A program made the position numbers and the translations under genes. A stretch of DNA of 64,000 bases from Lactococcus carnosus (GTDB taxonomy: Bacteria > Bacillota > Bacilli > Lactobacillales > Streptococcaceae): positions 1,984,001 through 2,048,000 of the forward strand of contig NZ_CP017194.1 in NCBI RefSeq assembly GCF_006770265.1, in the 5' to 3' direction. The notes below the pieces were generated by a model. That model searched no databases. It was not told the origin of the DNA and saw nothing but the letters and a program-made list of their open reading frames with translations. Positions 43,328 through 54,851 of this stretch are shown one piece after another; position 1 is the first letter of the stretch, and each line of letters opens with the position of its first letter.

Positions 43328-44137
43328 CTAGCGTGTTGATATCCCATGAAAATATCTATACCTATGGACAATTAAGTCATTGATGATTTGATAAAGAATG
43401 GCATGCGTCTGGTACTTCGTTTGATGTGGAAAAATGATAGATTCACTCACAAACGACAGTTTTTTTACTTCTGGATTAGAACTTATCACGGCAATTTTTG
43501 CCTGCGTCGATAAAAAAACATTTTTTCTAGGCGTACCTAACTTGATTTGCTGTTTAGTTAAATATTCTCCAGAATTTGTCAAGATGAGAATCAATGTATC
43601 TGATTTTGCTTTTTTTAAAAACGCTTCTTGGAGGACATCATCCTGAAAAGAACGAATAAACTTACCATTGTATGCAAGTTTGCACTGTAAATCGATGGCT
43701 GCTGACTCTGAGAACATTAACCCAAACGCTGCTACATGATCATAGTCACTAATTGCTTTTGCAACATGATCGATAGCTGAGAAATCCATGTGCTCTCCTA
43801 AATAGTTGATATCTTTACAGACAGCATTTAAATAGTCATTTACCCCATCGGACTCTATAGACGTTAAAATATTAGACACATAGTTTAGTGGATTATTAAA
43901 TCGATTCTCAACAAAAGCAGCATTGTCTTTTAAATCTAAGTAGTCATCAAATCCTAGTTGTCTTGTGAATTTTGAGATTGTTGATTTTGATACATGGCAT
44001 AGTTTAGCGATCTCCTCAATACTGATAAGGTGTATCCTACTATAGTTTTCTAGCATAGTGACAGCAACATGATAATAGGTCGAATCTGGTGATTGACTAT
44101 TTAAAAACGTGATTAATCGAATAATGAGTAGGCCCAT
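43328..44137 (-). CDS. RpiR/MurR-family transcriptional regulator
   Basis: 269-residue regulator: N-terminal HTH_6 domain (HLISIEEIAKLCHVSKSTISKFTRQLGFDDYLDLK, residues about 38-75) and C-terminal SIS domain (VAAFGLMFSESAA, LILILTNSGEYL) that binds sugar phosphates. ATG at 44137 after AAAGGAG. Divergent from the beta-glucoside operon and most likely its regulator, with the sugar phosphate made by the IIBCA as effector. A repeated 12-base motif is found before both units. Confidence 0.88.
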   Translation of the reverse strand: MGLLIIRLITFLNSQSPDSTYYHVAVTMLENYSRIHLISIEEIAKLCHVSKSTISKFTRQLGFDDYLDLKDNAAFVENRFNNPLNYVSNILTSIESDGVNDYLNAVCKDINYLGEHMDFSAIDHVAKAISDYDHVAAFGLMFSESAAIDLQCKLAYNGKFIRSFQDDVLQEAFLKKAKSDTLILILTNSGEYLTKQQIKLGTPRKNVFLSTQAKIAVISSNPEVKKLSFVSESIIFPHQTKYQTHAILYQIINDLIVHRYRYFHGISTR

Positions 44138-44546
44138 GGTCAAAACTCCTTTAAGTTTCCAATTTGAAAATTGCTAAAGCAGCCAACTTTAAGCTACTAC
44201 GCCTCTATAGATAACGCTTTCATTTTATGCATTAAGCGATAGCTGTGGGAGACATAACGCTATAAAATTAAGTAAAATCCTGCTGAGGCTATTATAGCAT
44301 AGGTGTCCGATGAAAAAAACGGTGTCAATATGAGTTGCCACATCCTATGATGATGACTTCAAATGACATACTGTTGCTGTGGCTAGGGATGGTAGCAAAA
44401 AGGATACAAATCAAATCGCATCAACCACCACTAGGTTTCCAATTTGCGAACTATTCAATCTGGTAAGCATAAGATGCTATACTGCTCTTGTAAGCGCTTT
44501 TATTTCACGTGTCATACCCTGACACGACTATTATGGAGGATTCATT
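44138..44546. promoter_or_regulatory. Divergent control region of the rpiR-like gene and bglP: repeated operator motif and two cre sites
   Basis: The 12-base word GTTTCCAATTTG occurs at 44155-44166 (leader of the regulator gene) and 44435-44446 (before bglP); each is followed by AA and lies in a TTTC-N6-GAAA-like dyad, good for the first copy and partial for the second. cre-like sites: AGATAACGCTTTCA (44209-44222) and TGTAAGCGCTTTTA (44489-44502). A TATACT -10 for bglP is at 44478-44483, with only a weak -35. No LicT-type antiterminator hairpin was recognised. Nothing else was seen from 44223 to 44430. Confidence 0.6.
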
Positions 44547-46403
44547 ATGAAAAAGGATTACACGAAGTTGGCGGATGATATTGTATCATACGTGGGAGGT
44601 CAAGAAAATGTCATTAGCCTTTACCACTGTATTACACGCCTAAGATTTAAACTAAAAGATACTAGTATTGCAAAGGTAAACAAAGACAAGATTGAAAAGT
44701 TAACTGGTGTCTTATCTGTTGTTGAAGCTAATGGACAATTTCAAGTTGTCATTGGTAGTGACGTTTCAGATGTTTTTCAAACAATTTTAGCTAACTATCA
44801 CATAAAAAATGCCCTCGATAATACTGAGGCTGATGACGTAGAGAGTGACAAAACAGGAAATATAGTCATTCGCTTCTTTAACACCTTGTCTGCCATATTT
44901 AACCCGATCATCATTGCCCTAGCTGGAGCTGGGATGTTAAAGGCATTACTTGTGGTCTTCACTACCTATCATTTATTAAGTAATCAGGACAGTACTTATA
45001 AAATATTAGCTGCTGCTGGCAATAGTGTCTTTTATTTCTTGCCATTATTTTTAGCAATTAGTGCTGCTAGAATATTTAAAGCAAACATGTTTATCTCATT
45101 AGCAATTGTTGCATCACTACTCGAACCAAATTTTGTTTCAATGGTCGTAAAAAATGGGACAACCGTCGATTTCTTTGGTATCCCTACAGTCTTAATGGGG
45201 TATTCAGGTACGGTCATTCCCGCTATCATAGCAATTTATGTCTATGCACATTTAGAGAAACTACTAAAGAAATTCATCCCTAAAAGCATGGAAATTTTTG
45301 CACTATCGCTAGTCGCTTTAATCATAATGGTACCTTTAACAGTACTAGTCATTGGTCCAATCGGTGTCATGCTAGGGGATGGCTTAGGAAATGCCATGAA
45401 CTTTATCAGCGGTGAAAGTGGTTTATTAGCTGGTCTATTGATTGGTGGTGGCTGGACCTTCTTAGTCATGATGGGCATTCACTGGGGCGTTGTCCCAATC
45501 ATGGTTAACAACCTTGCCCTACATGGGTATGATACACTTCGTCCGATGATTGCTGCCGCTACTTTTGCTAGTGCTGGTGTCGCGCTAGGTGTTTTTCTAA
45601 AGTCAAGGAATAAAGAAACAAAAGGATTGGCCTTGTCTTCCCTATTACCTGCCTTGTTAGGTGGTATCACTGAACCAATCGTCTATGGTTTATCAGTCAA
45701 GTATAAAAAGCCCTTAATCGCTCAAGTTATCGTGGGTGGTTTAGTAGGTGCCTTTATGGGTGCGCTACAAGTTAAAGCAATCGTTTATGTCTTTCCTGCT
45801 TTAACGACACTTCCTGCTTTCTTTGGACCTACATTTATCTACTATGGCATTGGGATTACAGTCGCCTTCTTCGGTACTGCTTTATTAACTTATCTATTAG
45901 GATTGGGCGAAGCAGATCAAGACCTATCATCAGATAGTTTAAGTGTAGCACTCCCGCTTAGAGGCGATGTCATACCACTAAGTGATGTGAATGATCCTGT
46001 TTTTTCAACCCTTGCAATGGGTAACGGCTTCGCAATATATCCTGAAACAGGGGACATACTTGCACCGATTACAGGAGAGGTGATCACCGTTTTTCCAACT
46101 GGTCATGCCTTTGGTATTCGTTCAGCACTAGGCACAGAGCTCCTAGTACATATTGGCTTAAATACAGTAGACTTAAGCAAAGGCACCTTCAACATCTCGG
46201 TAAAAAAAGGGGATAAAGTCAAAAAAGGTCAGCAGATTGGGACAGTTAATTTAGCCGAGATCAAAGAAAAAAACTACGACCCGACAACCATGGTTATTTT
46301 TACTAATGGGGTAAAGGAGCAAACACTAGTGGTTTTAGATCAATCGAAAAATGATATCACTTCTGTCATTTCTAAAGATGCTATTGAAAGGGATGGTAAA
46401 TAG
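44547..46403 (+). CDS. bglP: PTS beta-glucoside-specific IIBCA component
   Basis: 618-residue fused permease importing and phosphorylating beta-glucosides (aryl-glucosides, cellobiose or gentiobiose). IIB domain first, with the phosphocysteine C28 in LYHCITRLRFKLKD; then IIC with about ten segments including GGITEPIVYGLSVKYKKP; then a Glc-type IIA domain (residues about 480-610) with the phosphohistidine in ELLVHIGLNTVDL. ATG after GGAGG. Heads an operon with two GH1 genes; preceded by a cre site and the candidate RpiR operator. Confidence 0.93.
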   Translation: MKKDYTKLADDIVSYVGGQENVISLYHCITRLRFKLKDTSIAKVNKDKIEKLTGVLSVVEANGQFQVVIGSDVSDVFQTILANYHIKNALDNTEADDVESDKTGNIVIRFFNTLSAIFNPIIIALAGAGMLKALLVVFTTYHLLSNQDSTYKILAAAGNSVFYFLPLFLAISAARIFKANMFISLAIVASLLEPNFVSMVVKNGTTVDFFGIPTVLMGYSGTVIPAIIAIYVYAHLEKLLKKFIPKSMEIFALSLVALIIMVPLTVLVIGPIGVMLGDGLGNAMNFISGESGLLAGLLIGGGWTFLVMMGIHWGVVPIMVNNLALHGYDTLRPMIAAATFASAGVALGVFLKSRNKETKGLALSSLLPALLGGITEPIVYGLSVKYKKPLIAQVIVGGLVGAFMGALQVKAIVYVFPALTTLPAFFGPTFIYYGIGITVAFFGTALLTYLLGLGEADQDLSSDSLSVALPLRGDVIPLSDVNDPVFSTLAMGNGFAIYPETGDILAPITGEVITVFPTGHAFGIRSALGTELLVHIGLNTVDLSKGTFNISVKKGDKVKKGQQIGTVNLAEIKEKNYDPTTMVIFTNGVKEQTLVVLDQSKNDITSVISKDAIERDGK

Positions 46404-49314
<2,911 letters not shown>

Positions 49315-49350
49315 TCACGATTCGCTGACACTAACAGCAAACTATGGCCA

Positions 49351-49389
49351 AAAAACCGTATGGGAACTTAACTTTCCCATACGGTTTTT
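49351..49389. terminator. Strong terminator after the bgl operon
   Basis: Perfect 16-base stem AAAAACCGTATGGGAA (49351-49366) / TTCCCATACGGTTTTT (49374-49389); works for the plus strand and also for the convergent minus-strand gene that ends at 49401. Confidence 0.92.
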
Positions 49390-49400
49390 GTATAATAGCA

Positions 49401-49691
49401 TCAATGAAGTTTATGCTTTATCTTTTTTATCCCTGACACCAACAAGGTTAAACAAAACATCGTGACCATGATAATCACTATAAAATATTGGCTATGGGCA
49501 ACCTTAATGCCAAATCCTCCTGAATCCGTTGTTTGATAGACTGACTCAAACAACCCATACGGTAATCGCATGCCGACTTTTCCTATAAACGTATAGCAAA
49601 AACTTGCTAGATAGGTCACTAACAACGTTATCGTCGTTAACCCTACCACAGTCCCTATTATCCTTAACCCTATCATTATTTTGTTTCGCAT
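49401..49691 (-). CDS. Small hypothetical membrane protein
   Basis: 96 residues with two hydrophobic segments (residues about 10-33 and 68-87) and a basic C-terminus; not recognised. The loop between the segments (VGMRLPYGLFESVYQTTDSGGFGIKVAHSQ) would face outside. ATG at 49691 after GAGGA. Stands alone between the bgl terminator and nrdD. It could be a toxin-like or regulatory membrane peptide, but nothing in the sequence shows this. Confidence 0.55.
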   Translation of the reverse strand: MRNKIMIGLRIIGTVVGLTTITLLVTYLASFCYTFIGKVGMRLPYGLFESVYQTTDSGGFGIKVAHSQYFIVIIMVTMFCLTLLVSGIKKIKHKLH

Positions 49692-49878
49692 AACCATCCT
49701 CTTCTACATTTATAAAAAACACACTTTATAACTCATTGTATCAAAAACAACGCTATTAAATCCATAAGTTGCTAATTTGCAACAGGTCAATATTACCTAT
49801 TTTCCTAAAAGTGAGAAGTTGTGTTTGTCGTTGTACACCATTATTTTAGATACTATACTCTAATATCCTGCCAAACAA

Positions 49879-49906
49879 AAAACAGCAAATCTGATTTTGC
49901 TGTTTT
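49879..49906 (-). terminator. Terminator after nrdD
   Basis: AAAACAGCAAA (49879-49889) / TTTGCTGTTTT (49896-49906) followed by TTTTTTG on the minus strand, only five bases after the nrdD stop. Confidence 0.88.
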
Positions 49907-49911
49907 GTTGC

Positions 49912-52158
49912 TTATTTTTTGAAGAACTTGGACTTAGCAGCATCAACTGTGACATTCTCTAACTCATCGCCATTTGATAAATGCCCGATAGAACCATTCA
50001 TGTGCTTGACACGAGACGTGATTTCTTTGTGACGGCCATTTACCATTGGACGAGCTTGTGGATTCCCTAGGTAGCCACACGTCCGTTTGACAACATCGAC
50101 TGTCTTAGGATCTGTATTGCCGCAGTTTGGACATTGGAAGCCACGTTCTGTCGCCTTGAAGTCGCCTTCAAAGTGACACGCATAACAGTGGTCGATTGGT
50201 GTGTTTGTCCCCAGATAACCAACTAAATCGTAGGCATAATCCCATACAGCTTCTAATGCTTTGGGATTTTGTTGGAGCATGGGATATTCACAGTAGTGAA
50301 TGAAGCCACCACTGGCATAGACTGGATAGTCTTTTTCAAAATCAAGTTTTTCAAATGGTGTCGGATTTTTACGAACATCATAGTGGAAAGAATTTGTATA
50401 GTATTCCTTATCTGTAATATCTTTGACCTGACCAAATTTTTCTGTATCTAGCTGGCAGAAACGATCGGTTAAGCTTTCAGAAGGTGTCGAGTAGATTGAA
50501 AAATGGTAATCAAATTCGGCAGACCAGGTATCTGCAGCTTTTTTCATTTCACGTAAGATATCCAGTGTGAAAGCTTTCGCCTCAGGATTTGACTCCCACT
50601 CTCCTCCGTAAAATGCTGTCGCGACTTCATATAACCCAATATAACCTGCAGAAACTGTTGCACGTCTATTTTTGAACAACTCATCTACTGAATCTGTTCT
50701 GCTGAGGCGTTTGCCAAAGGCACCATTTTCATATAAAATCGGTGCATTAGCTGGCGTTGCCTCTTTAACACGTTCAACTCTGTAAACTAGGGCATCCTTT
50801 ATAACAGTCATCCGATCAGAAAAAATCTGCCAGAAGCGTGCCTTATCCCCTTTAGCCTCAAGTGCGATGCGGGGGAGATTAAGTGTTACAACACCTAGGT
50901 TCATCCGACCATCTACAACATCATGACCAGCTTCATCCTGCCAGCCTTGTAAGAAACTACGACAGCCCATCGGGGCCTTAAAAGAGCCCGTCAGTTCAAC
51001 GATTTTATCGTAACTGACAATATCTGGATACATCCGTTTGGTTGCACATTCTGCAGCTAGTACTTTAATCGCATAATTAGGATCTGTTTTATCTAGATTT
51101 AACCCGCGCTTGATGGTGAACACCAGTTTAGGGAAGATGGCAGTCCGGCCTTCTTTACCCAGTCCTTTGATCCGATTTTGAAGGATTGCCTTTTGAATTT
51201 CACAGGCATACCAATCTTCTCCTAGTCCAAAACCGAAAGTGGTAAAGGGTGTTTGCCCATTTGACGTAAAGAGCGTATTGATCTCATACTCCAAACTTTG
51301 CATAGCATCATAGATATCTTTTTTCGTTTTTGCACGCGCATAGGCTTCATGTTTGTCAGAGGCTACCCATTCCTTTGCATCAGCCATATGCTTGGCAAAG
51401 TTTAAGGCCGCATAGGGTGCCAATACTTCATCTATCCGGTTGACCGATGTCCCACCATACTGACTAGAGGCAACATTTGCGATAATTTGTGAAATTTGTG
51501 CGGCTGCTGTCTGGATAGACTTGGGACTGTCGATGATCGCATTCCCCAGTTTAAAGCCATCTCGAAGCATACCTTTGACATCAACCAAACAACAGTTTGT
51601 CATCGGAGCATAAGGCTGATAATCCAAGTCATGAAAATGAATATCCCCTTTTTGATGGGCATTGGCGACATGTGATGGGAGCATTTTTAGGCCAATCGAC
51701 TTGCCGACGATACCCGCTGTTAAGTCACGTTGTGTATTGAAGACATCACTGTCCTTATTCGCATTCTCATTGACAACTGACTGATCTTTGTTAATCAATT
51801 TATCGATCGTAAAGTTAATATCTGTTGCTTGCGCGCGCGCAAAATCACGTCTGGTCCGATAATTAATATAGACTTCAGCCAGTTGATATTCATTAGCATC
51901 TAACAAGACATGCTCAACAATATTTTGGATTTCATAAATTTGTACATTTTTGTTAAATCGATCAAAAATCGTCGCAACGATTTTTTCTGTCAAATGTGCT
52001 AGTTTGACGTCTTGAACTGGCGAGATATGTGCTAATTCATCAGATGCTTTCCTTAGCGCCTCATAAATTTTTTCTGGTTCAAAACTCAAATGACGACCAT
52101 CGCGTTTGACCACGTCTATCGTGCTAGAAACTACCTGTGTTTTTTCCCCAACCATCAT
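49912..52158 (-). CDS. nrdD: Anaerobic ribonucleoside-triphosphate reductase NrdD
   Basis: 748-residue class III ribonucleotide reductase that makes dNTPs without oxygen. An N-terminal ATP-cone (VVKRDGRHLSFEPEKIYEALRKA) precedes the ten-stranded barrel; the zinc site CYAC...CPNC and the glycyl-radical motif RTCGYLG are near the C-terminus. The radical is installed by NrdG, whose gene usually follows nrdD; here a terminator and an unrelated gene follow instead. Two ATG codons in a row start the gene after AGGTAAATGAG. Confidence 0.96.
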   Translation of the reverse strand: MMVGEKTQVVSSTIDVVKRDGRHLSFEPEKIYEALRKASDELAHISPVQDVKLAHLTEKIVATIFDRFNKNVQIYEIQNIVEHVLLDANEYQLAEVYINYRTRRDFARAQATDINFTIDKLINKDQSVVNENANKDSDVFNTQRDLTAGIVGKSIGLKMLPSHVANAHQKGDIHFHDLDYQPYAPMTNCCLVDVKGMLRDGFKLGNAIIDSPKSIQTAAAQISQIIANVASSQYGGTSVNRIDEVLAPYAALNFAKHMADAKEWVASDKHEAYARAKTKKDIYDAMQSLEYEINTLFTSNGQTPFTTFGFGLGEDWYACEIQKAILQNRIKGLGKEGRTAIFPKLVFTIKRGLNLDKTDPNYAIKVLAAECATKRMYPDIVSYDKIVELTGSFKAPMGCRSFLQGWQDEAGHDVVDGRMNLGVVTLNLPRIALEAKGDKARFWQIFSDRMTVIKDALVYRVERVKEATPANAPILYENGAFGKRLSRTDSVDELFKNRRATVSAGYIGLYEVATAFYGGEWESNPEAKAFTLDILREMKKAADTWSAEFDYHFSIYSTPSESLTDRFCQLDTEKFGQVKDITDKEYYTNSFHYDVRKNPTPFEKLDFEKDYPVYASGGFIHYCEYPMLQQNPKALEAVWDYAYDLVGYLGTNTPIDHCYACHFEGDFKATERGFQCPNCGNTDPKTVDVVKRTCGYLGNPQARPMVNGRHKEITSRVKHMNGSIGHLSNGDELENVTVDAAKSKFFKK

Positions 52159-52570
52159 CTCATTTACCTAATTTCTAATGTTTAAATACAAACTATTTTA
52201 ATTCTATTCTACCATTCGTTAGAGATATTGTAAAGAGAATAAAAACCTATATATAGTATATAAATCCTTAAAAAAATAGCCCAACATACTATATATAGCT
52301 TATCAGCTGGTGATCAATACACGGAAATAACTGGAATTTATAGCCATAAACTTATTGTATTCATACTCATTTAATCTAGTTGTCAGGACATATAAGTCGT
52401 ATCTTAGGTGACCCTATCAGATCAAATAAAGTGGTTACTCTAATGCCCTTTTTAGAAAAATAACGCTATCTGATTTTTTTATTTGATTAAAAAGATTGTT
52501 TTTATTAATTGCTTGTGTTACCATTGAAGGCATAAGGGTAAAATAACAAGTTTATAGAAATGGACATGAC
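52159..52570. promoter_or_regulatory. Intergenic region with paired NrdR-type boxes
   Basis: 412 bases between divergent nrdD and the adhesin gene. CTATATATAG occurs at 52247-52256 and 52289-52298, exactly 42 bases apart (four helical turns), in flanks resembling the ACACTATATATAGTGT NrdR box. Tandem NrdR boxes on one helix face are the rule for nrd promoters. The rest (52300-52570) is A/T-rich; a possible TAAAAT -10 near 52540 would serve the adhesin gene. Confidence 0.7.
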
Positions 52571-53230
52571 ATGAGAAAAAAAGAAAACCGGCTGCTAGAC
52601 TTTACACCTACGAGAAAAATGAAAGGCATCTCGGGTCTTATTCTATGTGGTGTACTACTCACACACACGACGGCAACTTCGGCAACTACTTTGTTAGAGA
52701 CGAAAGCGCAACTACCAGATCCTAAAACTACCTATCAAAACTTACCCGAAACAGCAAGTTTAAGTACCATTGATAAACTGACTAAGCAGAACGTATCACC
52801 GCAACCAAGCACAGAAAAGAAACTAGACACCCCTAACACGACATCGGTAGATAATCTAGAAAAAGCGAGCGTAGCTAATCCTGATTTACAGCAAGGAGTC
52901 TGGGGCACTTGTCCAGTAACCTTAGATGCAGTTGGGAACCTCACTGTCGGTGCCGGAGAATTGTCGAGAACATTTCCTTTTAATAACGGTTATAAAGGTA
53001 ATATTACCTCTATAACCTTTACAGATCCCGTGGTCGCACCTATTAATAGTTCTGGATTACTGAGTTTTGGAAATCTATCTTCCATCAAAGGCATGGAAAA
53101 CCTCGATACGACGCAGGTCACTGATATGTCCCAAATGTTCTATGGAAATGTTGGTTTGGGATCTCTAGACATCAGCCAGCTTAACACAGATAAGGTGACA
53201 AATATGCGAGCCATGTTTGCTAGTTCTTAA
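52571..53230 (+). pseudogene. Broken LPXTG adhesin, 5' part (BspA-like DUF285 domain)
   Basis: 219 codons with an N-terminal signal-like segment (GISGLILCGVLLTHTTATSA), a Ser/Thr/Pro-rich linker and the start of BspA-type leucine-rich DUF285 repeats (MENLDTTQVTDMSQMFYGN, LDISQLNTDKVTNMRAMF). The frame ends at TAA 53228-53230, directly at the beginning of a MucBP repeat that continues in another frame. DUF285 arrays normally hold several repeats, so part has been lost. Together with the 3' part it would encode a cell-wall surface protein. Confidence 0.75.
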
Positions 53231-54324
53231 CACTCGTCTATAGTAAAGATAAGATCAAAACTATTGCCTCCCTTACCGTCAACTATGTCGATGAAACAGG
53301 GAAACAACTACTAAACTTTAAAACACATAATGGATATGTCGGTGATCTAGTAGATCTTAGTGGGTATAGGGAAACTATTGATGGCTATACATTCAAAAGG
53401 TTTGATAATGAAATAACGGAATTAGCTAATACAGAGCAGACCGTAACACTCGTCTATAGTAAAAATGAGGTCAAAGCCTCCCTTACCATCAACTATGTTG
53501 ATGAAGCAGGTAAACAACTACTAGACCCTAAAACATATGAGGGGGTTGTGGGCGAGCGGATAAACCTTGAAACCTATAGGATTAATATTAGTGGGTACAG
53601 CTTCAAAGGATTTGATAATGCTATAACGGAGTTTACAGATAAAGAGCACACCGTAACACTCGTCTATAGTAAAAACGAGGTCAAAACCACCCTAACCATC
53701 AACTATGTTGATGAAGCAGGTAAACAACTACTAGACCCTAAAACATATGAGGGGGTTGTAGGCGAGCGAATAAACCTTGAGATCTATGAGATAAAAATTG
53801 ATGGATACAGCTTCAAAAAGACGACTAATGCGATAACGGAGTTTACAGATACAGAGCAGACCGTAACACTCGTCTATAGTAAAAATGAGGTCAAAGCCTC
53901 CCTTACCATCAACTATGTTGATGAAGCAGGTAAACAACTACTAGACCCTAAAACATATGATGGGGTTGTGGGCGAGCGGATAGACCTTGAAACCTATAGG
54001 ATTAATATTAGTGGGTACAGCTTCAAAGGATTTGAGAATAAAATAACTGAGTTAACTGAGGTAGAACAAACCATCACTTTGATTTATACAGTAGTGATGG
54101 CAGACGCACCAAGTGATGACAAAAGAGATGAAAAACGAAATAAGCTACCAAAGGAGGCAAATGCCGATACTAGTAAGCCTAAAAAGGGTCCCTTAAAACT
54201 TGTAAAATTACTACCTAAGACAGGGGAATCTAGAAGTAATGGACTCACAGAAGGGGTGTTTCTAACAGCTTTAGTAGCAAGTCTGTTGATGTTACTTAGG
54301 ACTTTTGGATGTTTTCTACTGTAA
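53224..54324 (+). pseudogene. Broken LPXTG adhesin, 3' part (MucBP repeats and sortase signal)
   Basis: Open frame from 53224 to the TAA at 54322, without a convincing start codon. It encodes four MucBP-like repeats of about 70 residues (each beginning near LTINYVDEAGKQLLDPKTY), a charged linker and a complete cell-wall anchor: LPKTGE (54211-54228), a hydrophobic segment and a short end. MucBP domains bind mucin or similar glycans. Relative to the 5' part this frame is shifted by one base, so the anchored protein cannot be made without a frameshift. A GTG at 53548 could start a shorter product but it would lack a signal peptide. Confidence 0.75.
53229..54074 (+). repeat. Four near-identical MucBP-coding tandem repeats
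   Basis: Units begin at about 53229 (216 bases), 53445, 53655 and 53865 (210 bases each), judged from the recurring AACACTCGTCTATAGTAAA. Units 2-4 are nearly identical over long stretches, unit 1 is more diverged. Such arrays change copy number by recombination. Confidence 0.85.
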
Positions 54325-54327
54325 GAC

Positions 54328-54696
54328 TCATGCTTGATACCCACTTTCTATTTGCTCGATTAACTCCGCTAGAGAAATATCTAGTCGCTTGGCTTCCACC
54401 ACCAGTTGACTAATTTCTTGAGTAAAAAAATATGTTCTTTTTTCTTCCTGAATGATCTGTTTAGCACCTTGTTTCACAAATACACCTATCCCTCTTTTTT
54501 TCTCGATAATCTGCTTATCTACTAATAGGTTCATGCCCTTCAAGACAGTCGCCGGATTAATTTGAAACTGCTTAGAGATTTCAGTCGTTGATGGAATCTG
54601 ACTTAACTCTGGAAATGCACCACTTAAGATAGCAGCCTCTATCTGTTCGGCCACCTGCTCAAATAAGGGCAGATGATTGGACTCATCAAAATTCAT
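54328..54696 (-). CDS. GntR-family transcriptional regulator (YtrA subfamily)
   Basis: 122 residues: a winged helix (PLFEQVAEQIEAAILSGAF, QIPSTTEISKQFQINPATVLKGMNLLVDKQIIEKKRGIGVFV) plus a short YtrA-type dimerisation tail. Such regulators normally control an ABC transporter operon that follows them and respond to cell-wall antibiotics or other stress; here the next gene is the convergent adhesin remnant, so the target must be elsewhere or has been lost. ATG after GGAGG. A dyad upstream suggests autoregulation. Confidence 0.85.
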   Translation of the reverse strand: MNFDESNHLPLFEQVAEQIEAAILSGAFPELSQIPSTTEISKQFQINPATVLKGMNLLVDKQIIEKKRGIGVFVKQGAKQIIQEEKRTYFFTQEISQLVVEAKRLDISLAELIEQIESGYQA

Positions 54697-54737
54697 TGTT
54701 ACCTCCTGTTCACTTATGATTAATTAAGCATATTCAG

Positions 54738-54767
54738 CTTAGTTGGTTAATTACTTGACTAACTAAG
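54738..54767 (-). promoter_or_regulatory. Candidate operator of the YtrA-type regulator
   Basis: CTTAGTTGGT (54738-54747) and ACTAACTAAG (54758-54767) form an inverted repeat with nine of ten matching bases and a ten-base gap, 42 bases before the regulator's ATG. Confidence 0.5.
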
Positions 54768-54813
54768 TATATAACTAAAATAATCTGCTGTCAACACCTA
54801 AGTTATTTTTTTT

Positions 54814-54843
54814 ATAAAAAAACACCCTACTTCCAGCAGGATG
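54814..54843 (-). terminator. Terminator after clpB
   Basis: CACCCT (54823-54828) pairs with AGGATG (54838-54843) with one G-T pair; seven T follow on the minus strand. It starts nine bases after the clpB stop. Confidence 0.65.
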
Positions 54844-54851
54844 CTTTAACC

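Noticed and set aside
44223-44546. LicT/BglG-type RAT antiterminator in the bglP leader
   Set aside because: No RAT-like sequence or overlapping terminator hairpin was seen between the promoter and bglP; the adjacent regulator is RpiR-type.
53217-53232. Programmed -1 frameshift joining the two adhesin parts
   Set aside because: No slippery heptamer of the X-XXY-YYZ type is present at the junction and the break coincides with a repeat boundary, which points to recombination.
53548-54324. Independent gene starting at GTG 53548
   Set aside because: The frame is open well upstream with another MucBP repeat, and a product from this start would have a cell-wall anchor but no signal peptide.
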